A stretch of DNA of 64,000 nt, from NCBI GenBank assembly GCA_001599915.1, contig BCIG01000022.1:372001-436000 (forward strand). Direction: 5' to 3'. Under the pieces are notes generated by a model. It saw nothing but the letters and a program-made list of their open reading frames with translations. It was not told the DNA's origin and made no database searches. Made by a program: the position numbers and the translations under genes. This DNA is from Symbiotaphrina buchneri (taxonomy: Eukaryota > Ascomycota > Symbiotaphrinales > Symbiotaphrinaceae). Position 1 is the stretch's first letter, and every line of letters starts with the position of its first letter. Positions 57,123-64,000 of this stretch are shown here, in pieces.

Positions 57123-57672
57123 GCTGCCAATGGCACCTTGATATTTGCACAGTTCAACAAACAGCTCGGACTATTGAAGAGCATCAAGACTGCTTCGTCT
57201 TCCAAGGGCGAGGACTCGCAAGTGTGCAAATTTGACGACGGTCTCAACAGGCCAGCATTGTACTTTTAGTCGCATGATTCGCATACATGCATACCGCGCC
57301 AGCAAAGGGAGCTCGCCGGGATTTCACGGAGTTACATTCGATCTGTTGTCTTTCCAGTTTCGAATGTCAAATGGCTGCAACGACGGCTGCCAAAAAAAGG
57401 TACGAGACATGATGGATGCATAGTCATGAAGACATGCTTGAACTAGTTAGTTAGAAAAGCTCCAACAATATTGTTGAGAACCAATGTGCCTGGCCATCGA
57501 TATTGTAGGTCATTGCTTGATGATGCGTAGTTGCACCGGGTCACCATAACAAATTATGAACAGCCTTAATGAGAGGTCTCTGCAGCTACACCAAGACCAA
57601 ACCTAGCACTTAGAGTTCGCTGCAGATGGTAACTTGATTTGGGCTTAATTGAGCCATCAGATAAATGTAGAT
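57123..57672. other. Convergent 3' region between LEO1 and mitochondrial gene
   Basis: About 550 bases with AT-rich 3'-end-like sequence and no supported gene. Confidence 0.4.
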
Positions 57673-58872
57673 CTACTCCATACCCTCCATGAGGGATACC
57701 TTATCAAGGATCATTCCTCTCGTCCCAATCCACTCCCTCAACATCTCCCATTCCTCACCTTCCTCCTCGCCCCTACGATATTTATCCTTGAAGCCCCACG
57801 CACCAGCCACTCTATCCAGGGCCGCCCGTTCCGGTTCCCTGACCCACCGTTCGCGCAACGGAGTGCCGGAAGCCCACGTAACACGATCCATCTGATCATT
57901 CGCCGTAGTGATGGCCACCACGCCAATCGTCGCCGTGAAGCCCAGATACGCCAGGATGCCCACGAACGCGATATTGGTGGCCGTGGCCGGGTCCATGGTA
58001 TCCTGATACACGGACAGCTGCGAGGCTACCGCGTACGCTGCCAGCGGCGCGGCGCCAAAGCCGACTAGAGGAATGCCTGCTTCGCGCAGGACTTTGTTGC
58101 GCCGGTACGAGGGCGTGGCGAAGGACGTCTCGATGATCTCGAGCGCGGCGGGCAGGTTCTTGGTTTCGATTGCGGTGTTGAGAGCGCGGTTGGCCTCGGA
58201 CGTCGGGATGGCGAATTGGATCTTGCGAGGGTTGGGAGTGGTGTATTTTATGGGCTTGGAGTCGGCCTGGGGGATCGGCTTGGTGGCGTAGAGGGAGAAG
58301 ACTTCGGGGAAGGTGTCGGGCCGTTGGAGGAGCGATTGGATGGTGGTGTAGCATTTGAGCAGCGCGGGGGTTATGAAGACGTTGGGATGGACGATGACCT
58401 TGACGGCAAGGCCGGACAGAGCGTCGATGACTTGTGCACTTGGCCTCGTCGGTGTTTCTGCGGCTGGTTTGGAGCTGCCGTCGGAGGTTTCGTCGAGGCT
58501 GAGGAGAGCAGTTGCCGGCGTTGGCCCATTGTCGCCTTTCTCCGAGGATATGGTTTCATTGCCTGTGAATCTCCTCGCCGCTTCTTCGCAAGCTTTCAGA
58601 ACAACCAATGTGTCCTTTTCGGATGGTATTGTGTCGTCGATGGACTTGAGGAATGTGTTCACCTTTACTTCCACCTCCTTCAATGTTGCTGTAGGCCGTA
58701 GCGTCGCGGCGGTATGCTCCTTTTCCTTCTGGGCCTTTTGACGAGCTATTGAAACTGTCCTGGATGCCTTTTGGGAAGTTGTCGACGCATATCGGACATT
58801 GCTCATGCGGGGAATTGCTACTGTCCTCCTAGCTACCGTTGTAAAATATCTGCAGGCTCGTTGGGAGCTCAT
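57673..58872 (-). CDS. Mitochondrial membrane protein of unknown function
   Basis: Single-exon ORF; the preferred start is ATG 58872 (MSSQRACRYFTTVARRT), giving 399 aa, rather than a non-ATG codon 78 nt upstream. The first 40 residues are rich in Arg, Ser, Thr and Ala without acids, a presequence-like start. Charged helical segments follow. Two hydrophobic stretches (VGFGAAPLAAYAVASQL and IAFVGILAYLGFTATIGVVAI) suggest two membrane helices, probably in the inner membrane. The C-terminus is highly charged (VREPERAALDRVAGAWGFKD to LDKVSLMEGME) and looks conserved in character. I recognise it as a fungal mitochondrial type of protein but cannot name it. It is divergent from the verprolin gene. 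Confidence 0.75.
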   Translation of the reverse strand: MSSQRACRYFTTVARRTVAIPRMSNVRYASTTSQKASRTVSIARQKAQKEKEHTAATLRPTATLKEVEVKVNTFLKSIDDTIPSEKDTLVVLKACEEAARRFTGNETISSEKGDNGPTPATALLSLDETSDGSSKPAAETPTRPSAQVIDALSGLAVKVIVHPNVFITPALLKCYTTIQSLLQRPDTFPEVFSLYATKPIPQADSKPIKYTTPNPRKIQFAIPTSEANRALNTAIETKNLPAALEIIETSFATPSYRRNKVLREAGIPLVGFGAAPLAAYAVASQLSVYQDTMDPATATNIAFVGILAYLGFTATIGVVAITTANDQMDRVTWASGTPLRERWVREPERAALDRVAGAWGFKDKYRRGEEEGEEWEMLREWIGTRGMILDKVSLMEGME

Positions 58873-59287
58873 GGTTGCTGTGTTTTCACCCAAAAGAAAA
58901 GAGCAAAAGTGGCAGACCTGGGCGGGCCGCGGTAGTAACTGGTTCCGCATCTTTTTAGTGATTCACAATATCTCCGAAATCGCCGTGAATTGCAGCAAAC
59001 CAGGCAGATCCCCGGTGAGAAGAAGACGCGATGTTTGAAATGTCCGAATCGGGCAGGGCGTAGCTGCCGAGCTGCGCCGCAAGTGACCGGTGCCAAGCCT
59101 TTTGATTCAGCCACATGCCTGACGACTGCTTTCCATACTTCGCCGTCACTCTCTACAATCCATCAATATACCCCTATTCGCAATCAATCTGGTCCTCAAC
59201 ATCCTCTCGCGCTCATTAGACCTCCAGATTCTACGGAGAACTCATCTTACGTTCTAATTCTGGAGTCATTTCTATCAATCTCACATC
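58873..59287. other. Divergent promoter region
   Basis: About 415 bases between the mitochondrial-protein and verprolin genes. Expected to contain both promoters; no further motif is claimed. Confidence 0.4.
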
Positions 59288-60854
59288 ATGCCAGCTCCAC
59301 CTCCACCACCACCCCCTCCTCCGTTGCCTGGTTTTGGCGGAGGCGGACCACCACCACCTCCTCCCCCTCCCCCAGGAGGAGCTCCAGGCGGAGCATTACC
59401 GGCAAGACCACCACCAACGGCAACTAAAGATCGCGTATGTACTCTCTTGCTCTTTTACATGTCTGTCAATGGGGCCTCTGCTGACGTGACGCTAGGGCGC
59501 CCTCCTGAGCGACATCAGCAAAGGCAAGAGGCTCAAGCCAACTCAGACAAATGATCGGTCAGCTCCAATAGTTGGCAAGTCGTCAGGTGGTGGTGCGGCT
59601 CCACCAGCAGCGGCTCCTCCTGTACCTGGTATGCTGAAACCGCCGGGAGGGTTGGCACCTCCGGTACCAGGTAGTGCAAACAGAGCTCGAAGCAGCAGTG
59701 ACGTTGGAAGAGGCGGTCAATCAGAATCGACAGGAGGTGGGGGTGGCCTTGGAGGTGCACCACAACTTGGTGGGCTATTTGCAGGCGGTATGCCGAAGCT
59801 GAGACATCGTGGTGGGGTGGACACTGGAGCAAGCGGAGATTCGGCGTATGCATCTGAGCCAGAGACATCACGACCGTCCGCACCAAGGCCCCCTCCGGGT
59901 TCAGCGCCAAAACCACCGAGTGGCTCTGCTCCTAGGATCCCGCCTCTCCGACCTACTTCATCAAGCTCCGCAATCAACCCCGCTGTAGCAGCTTTGAAGA
60001 AGCCACCGCCAAAGCCTACACCTCTCAAATCATCGTCGACTCACGATCTAACTCCTCCCAAAGCACCACCTCCACCACCGGGCTTGGGAATCCGAAAGCC
60101 TTCTTCTCCAGCACCTCCGGCGCCACCTGCTCCTCCACCACCCCCAATGTCAGCTCCGTCTATCCCATCTGCGCCGCCCCCACCACCATCATCAGCGCCG
60201 CCTATTCCATCCGCACCTCCTCCACCACCATCCGCAGCACCAGCTCCACCTCCAGCGCCTCCGCCACCACCATCTCCTGCACCACGCGTGCCATCGTCAC
60301 GTTCAACCCCACCCCCTCCACCTGCTGCACCACCTTTACCGAATGGCGGGGCAAGCACACCCTCTCTGGCGATGGAAGCAGCCAGGAACGCATTGGGGTC
60401 CTTCAGGCAACCGTCGCCTGCCGCTCCTCCTCCCCCACCACCGCCTCCACCTCCCATGGCGGCTCCCTCAGCACCATCGCCTCCTTCATTCTCGGCTCCC
60501 TCAACGTCCTCTGCACCTCCTCCACCCCCTGCAGCACCACCTTCACGTCCAGCATCTAGTTTTACCGAGTCATCCGGGTCTCGGTCGTCACATCAACCCT
60601 CCATGCGCTCTCTCGATCCCAGCGCATACACATTATCCAACGGTGGTAGTTACAGTCCAGCTCCCGATCGACATAGTACGAGGGACAGTTTCGGAAGCAA
60701 AGGAGGTGGTGGAATTGTACCGATCAACGATCCGCGATGGAAGTTCCAACCGGACTCTCAGCTACCGAAGCCGAGGGAATTCATCGGTCAGCCGAAGCGT
60801 TACCGCGCTGGCAGGGGAAGCAGTGTGCCGCTGGACTTGGATGCCTTGACTTAA
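59288..60854 (+). CDS. VRP1: Verprolin / WASP-interacting protein homologue
   Basis: Actin-binding partner of WASP (Las17) at endocytic patches. Exons 59288..59434 and 59496..60854 give 501 aa. The N-terminus begins MPAPPPPPPPPPLPGFGGGG, profilin-type polyproline. The WH2 actin-binding motif straddles the intron: DR then GALLSDISKGKRLKPTQ. The middle is long Pro-rich sequence with many PPPPP runs suited to profilin and SH3 domains. The C-terminus has the WASP-binding element WKFQPDSQLPKPREFIG and ends GSSVPLDLDALT. The intron has GTATGT and CTAG ends. This is the complete verprolin order. Confidence 0.93.
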
Positions 60855-61345
60855 GGGGAGGGCAGGACATCTCAGATCAAGGGTGGGGAAAACATTGCTA
60901 GAACGGTTTTACGATATGCAAAAATTCGACCGAGCTTTTAGGGTCATGGCATGATACCACATAGCTGCGAGGTCAATCCAATTGAGAGTAACATGACGTC
61001 TCTTGCTATATCAGTTTGCTGGTGATACGTGACATCATCCTTGGGTATCTCGAGAAACGCCAACCAGATCATGAAACATTAAGGTAGGTCCGACACAAAG
61101 TTCTGTGCTAGTAACAAAACGCCGGGAAACTTCAGAAGACAAGACGCAGAAACCAGAAACCAAATACCAATGCCAAAAGTAAACTCCTGCACGAACCAAA
61201 AATTAAATACACACAAAATATCTTCATGGAAGAAAAGCCATCATGCCTAACCCATAACTGTTCACATCTGCTTCAAAAGCTCCAGCCATATCCCCCAGTA
61301 TAACAAAGCCACGAAAAGCATTAAACAGTCCCACCCACCATCAGC
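60855..61345. other. Convergent 3' region
   Basis: About 490 bases between verprolin and the secreted repeat protein genes, AT-rich near 61190-61220, no gene seen. Confidence 0.4.
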
Positions 61346-63913
61346 CTACGCCATCACCACAACCGCAACAGCAAGCGCCACCGCCAACGCCGCAAACCCA
61401 TGATGATCGCCGCCGCTCTTGCCATTCCCATGCGCCGACTCACGACTCGCCGCACTAGAGACCGGCTCATGCTTCCTCGAAGTCCCCAGGTGCGACCACC
61501 CCCGCGGCTGCCCGTAGGGATCGTATAGGGCATAGACAGGCCGCGCAGCCGCAGCAGGAGTAGTAGCGTGGGCGGCGGAGGTCTTGCCGTGATGGGACTC
61601 GAGCTCGGTGGGTGAAGCTTCTTTGTTGTGGTGCTCGAGTTTCTTCTTATGGCGGATGAGACGTTCGCGTTCCAGATCACGCTCAAGTTCCGGGTCTTCA
61701 ATGTCGTGGTGCTCAAGTCGGTGGTGAGGACGCTGGCGCTCGCGTTCGAGCTCGCGTTCGAGCTCGCGCTCCAGCTCGGGGTCTTGCATGTCGTGGTGCT
61801 GCAGCTTCTTCTTGCGATTGGTGGGATGCTCGCGTTCCATTTCACGCTCGAGCTCTGGGTCCTCGAGGTCGTGGTGCTCGAGTCGGTGGTGGGGACGTTG
61901 GCGCTCGTGGTCAAGCTCACGCTCTAATTTGGAGCCTTCCGTGTCGTGATGCTCCAGCTTGTTCTTGTAATGGATGAGGCGCTCGCGCTCCATTTCACGC
62001 TCCATTGCGCGCTCGAACTCTGGGTCTTCGAAGTCATGGTGCTCGAGTCGGTGGTGGGGACGCTGGCGCTCGCGTTCGAGTTCCCGGTCGATCTCGCGCT
62101 CGTATTCGAAGTCTTCTGTGTCGTGGTGCTCGAGCTTCCGGTGGACACGGTGGGACGAACCGGGCAGTTTCTCATCACGTTGCTCGTCGGCGTGCTTTTT
62201 GTCGCATGAGACTGTTTGATGAGCGTTCTCTTCCGCTTCGTCGCCGTCATTGGGGTGCAGACTCATGGAGCGGGCTCTGATTGAGCGGCGTTGACGGCCG
62301 ATCAGCGACGTAGTCCCCTGCGTAGGAAGGGAGACGAGGTCCTCGTCCATCAGGTAGCCTCCAGTACCAGGAAGTGGCGTCGGCAGAGACGACATAGCAC
62401 GCGCTCGCACCATTTGAGATGACTCGGACGCTGACACGGTAGCCACGACTGAGGTTGTTGTATCAAGTGTCGCTTGGTTCTCGTCTCCAACAGCAATAGG
62501 TGTAGGAAGGCCGGGTACGGCACCATGCCACGTAGTGGGAATGGACGGTGTTGGGACACACGAGTTGGGATGCTTCTTACAGAACTTCTTGCGCGCCTTC
62601 TTCTCGTGGCGATGATGAGCCCTGGCGGATGCATTACCATGCCACTCGAAGTAGCCGATGATCCAGGTCTGGACGAATCCGGTGACCCACCCATCCGCTT
62701 GATTCGTCTGATTTGGTTTCATGTGCAAGCTGGGGTCGAGACCAAAGAAAGAACGCCGTTGGAGCTTTGAGGTCTTATCATCTGTCGCCGTGGTGGTGGC
62801 CTCGAGAGACTTGGGTGGTTTCCATGCCGGATTCCACGGCTCGTACTCTGGGCGGTGAAGCTTTGGACGATGCGCTTGACCAGGAAAAAGATCACGCTGC
62901 TCGGGTCGAGTCTCGAGACTGTCACTGGACGCCCTAGGATCCGCAATGGCTTTGTCATTCTGTGACTGTGGCTGAGATTCAGTAGCGCCGGATCCGTTTG
63001 CCATAGCAGCGGTATCTTGGTCAGAAGATGGGCCCATGGCGCAGGCTATTGTTTCATGGCCTGGTTTTTGGTACAAACAGGCAACAACATCGGGACGAGC
63101 TTCTTCAATCCCATATTGAGTCTTGTATGTTTGTGGGAGAGTTTCACCCTCGGTTATCGGTTCATTCTTCTCCTTGGGTTCCTCAGGGTCGGCGGGTCGT
63201 CGACCTTTGGATGAGTCTTTGTCGCCTTTATGCGTTTCGGATTTGGAGTCGTTGGAGCCTTTGGGTTTGTCGGACTTACTGCCCGCCTCTAACTGGTCAA
63301 CGCTATGGCACATTGCCTCCAAATCCTTTGCCATGGCCTGGTCACAGAGCATGTCCTTGGCAATCCCTTTCTTATGAAATTTCTCCCGATAGTGTCGCAG
63401 TTTGTCTCGAAACTCTTGCCGTAATCCATGAAGAATTATTGGCCGCGGGGGTTCCTTCCGGTATTCCCGGATGTTGTCCCGCGAGTAGGAACGCTTATCG
63501 AGCTGCGGTATTGGTCCAGTTGAGAATGATGACGGATCATGATCAGCGTTAGCCTGCTGGGTAGCTTCAGGGAACGGCATCGGCAGCTCGAACCGTGAAG
63601 GCTCGATAGGCAGCGAGAAGGAGGTCATAATCGGACCGGGCCCGTAGAGCCCATATTCCTCCCACGGATCTTTCGTAATAGCCTCAGGTACTTCCACGGT
63701 CAGCGAGCGCTTAATCGTTAGCCCTGGAGACAAGACTGTGTGCACATGTGGCAATGTCGTGCTCGGGACCTCAAGGCCAGGAGCGAGCTTCAGTCTGTGA
63801 TGCGAGGTAGCTGTCTTTGAAGGAAACTCTGCTTGCAGACCTCCTGTAACGATGGGAGCAGTAAAAACAGGAGTGACGGCGCAAAGAGCAAATAGGAAAG
63901 GAACTCCGTGCAT
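61346..63913 (-). CDS. Secreted His/Glu/Arg repeat protein, GPI-type, KR/RR-cleavable
   Basis: Single-exon ORF of 855 aa; ATG 63913 gives a clear signal peptide (MHGVPFLFALCAVTPVFTAP), better than the non-ATG extension. The first 600 residues are low in known domains, with a Lys/Asp/Ser-rich region and a segment WVTGFVQTWIIGYFEWHG. Dibasic sites in Kex2-like context occur at LTIKR-S, QLDKR-S, KLQRR-S and RQRR-S. Residues about 590-770 form seven charged repeats with the core HHRLEHHDxEDPE or KLEHHD (listed separately). The tail SGGDHHGFAALAVALAVAVVVMA has a small-residue site and hydrophobic end, as for GPI anchoring. I recognise no family. It is likely a cell-surface or secreted proprotein. 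Confidence 0.75.
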   Translation of the reverse strand: MHGVPFLFALCAVTPVFTAPIVTGGLQAEFPSKTATSHHRLKLAPGLEVPSTTLPHVHTVLSPGLTIKRSLTVEVPEAITKDPWEEYGLYGPGPIMTSFSLPIEPSRFELPMPFPEATQQANADHDPSSFSTGPIPQLDKRSYSRDNIREYRKEPPRPIILHGLRQEFRDKLRHYREKFHKKGIAKDMLCDQAMAKDLEAMCHSVDQLEAGSKSDKPKGSNDSKSETHKGDKDSSKGRRPADPEEPKEKNEPITEGETLPQTYKTQYGIEEARPDVVACLYQKPGHETIACAMGPSSDQDTAAMANGSGATESQPQSQNDKAIADPRASSDSLETRPEQRDLFPGQAHRPKLHRPEYEPWNPAWKPPKSLEATTTATDDKTSKLQRRSFFGLDPSLHMKPNQTNQADGWVTGFVQTWIIGYFEWHGNASARAHHRHEKKARKKFCKKHPNSCVPTPSIPTTWHGAVPGLPTPIAVGDENQATLDTTTSVVATVSASESSQMVRARAMSSLPTPLPGTGGYLMDEDLVSLPTQGTTSLIGRQRRSIRARSMSLHPNDGDEAEENAHQTVSCDKKHADEQRDEKLPGSSHRVHRKLEHHDTEDFEYEREIDRELERERQRPHHRLEHHDFEDPEFERAMEREMERERLIHYKNKLEHHDTEGSKLERELDHERQRPHHRLEHHDLEDPELEREMEREHPTNRKKKLQHHDMQDPELERELERELERERQRPHHRLEHHDIEDPELERDLERERLIRHKKKLEHHNKEASPTELESHHGKTSAAHATTPAAAARPVYALYDPYGQPRGWSHLGTSRKHEPVSSAASRESAHGNGKSGGDHHGFAALAVALAVAVVVMA
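61610..62150 (-). repeat. Seven alternating EHHD repeats in secreted protein
   Basis: Seven units of about 20-32 residues, all with K/R-L-E/Q-H-H-D/N at the start. Units of type A begin KLEHHD, type B begin HHRLEHHD. The order is A-B-A-B-A-B-A, so the array is a three-fold duplication of an A+B pair plus a final A. E-R-E-L/M-E-R-E-R runs fill the rest of each unit. The DNA copies are similar but clearly diverged. Confidence 0.85.
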
Positions 63914-64000
63914 GATGGGAATGATGAGCTGGTACAAAACAGATACCAGCAGAATGGGGTACGGGGACGGAATACAGAAGCAGTGATAAAACCTTGTTCA
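63914..64000. other. Promoter-proximal edge of window
   Basis: Leader or promoter of the secreted repeat protein gene. Too short to say more. Confidence 0.3.

Noticed and set aside
60041-60457. Gly-rich antisense ORF
   Set aside because: Complement of the verprolin polyproline codons.
61628-62280. Antisense ORFs rich in Val/Leu/Arg/Ser opposite the EHHD repeats
   Set aside because: Repeat-derived shadows of the minus-strand secreted protein.
1-64000. tRNA, rRNA, CRISPR, transposon and virus-like elements
   Set aside because: Looked for cloverleaf-type blocks, reverse transcriptase, integrase and transposase motifs and long terminal or inverted repeats; none was recognised by eye.

Overview
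The window is a gene-dense, intron-bearing stretch of a filamentous ascomycete (Pezizomycotina) nuclear genome. The evidence is short introns of about 50-100 nt with GTAAGT/GTATGT-type donors and CTAAC/CTGAC-like branch points, compact intergenic regions, and a fungal gene set (SSD1, MOB2, verprolin, Hsp78, UTP3, ERB1, GH17 glucanase). I cannot fix the class with certainty; Eurotiomycetes or a related lineage is plausible. I see no transposon, LTR element, rRNA or tRNA.

Layout. 1-7.6 kb: ribosomal protein uL1 (RPL10A), a Myb-like protein, a decayed membrane-protein-like ORF, a divergent 14-3-3-like protein, a 2.5-3 kb gene-poor stretch and a small Cys/His protein. 8.2-15.3 kb: a very large fungal coiled-coil protein of more than 2280 aa. 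16-21.4 kb: GH17 cell-wall glucanase, a UBE2S-type E2, and a class 1 dihydroorotate dehydrogenase. 21.8-28.3 kb: meiotic MSH5 and mitochondrial Hsp78. 28.8-34.3 kb: EF1B-beta, EMC5, a Ser-rich GPI-type protein and the mRNA export factor GLE1. 36-47.4 kb: SSD1, UTP3/SAS10, 3-ketosphinganine reductase TSC10, ERB1. 47.9-57.1 kb: a patatin-fold lipase homologue lacking its nucleophile, a nucleoside hydrolase with an 8-nt microexon, MOB2 and LEO1. 57.7-64 kb: a mitochondrial protein, verprolin and a secreted repeat protein.

Functional themes. Ribosome synthesis and translation recur (uL1, UTP3, ERB1, EF1B-beta, SSD1, GLE1), mostly as independent housekeeping genes. The clearest pathway link is NDR-kinase (Cbk1/COT-1) signalling: MOB2, the kinase coactivator, lies about 12 kb from SSD1, whose N-terminus carries five H-x-R-x-x-S kinase motifs. 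Yeast Ssd1 binds CNYUCNYU elements in 5' leaders; matches occur upstream of SSD1 itself and upstream of the GH17 wall glucanase. The UBE2S homologue ends in the LRRL tail known to dock the human enzyme on the APC/C.

Most gene models were checked by hand for donor, acceptor and phase, and exon lengths summed to a multiple of three. Unresolved points are the 5' end of the giant coiled-coil gene, the middle junction of the 14-3-3-like gene, the last junction of the Myb-like gene, one junction of the GPI-type gene and individual MSH5 exons.
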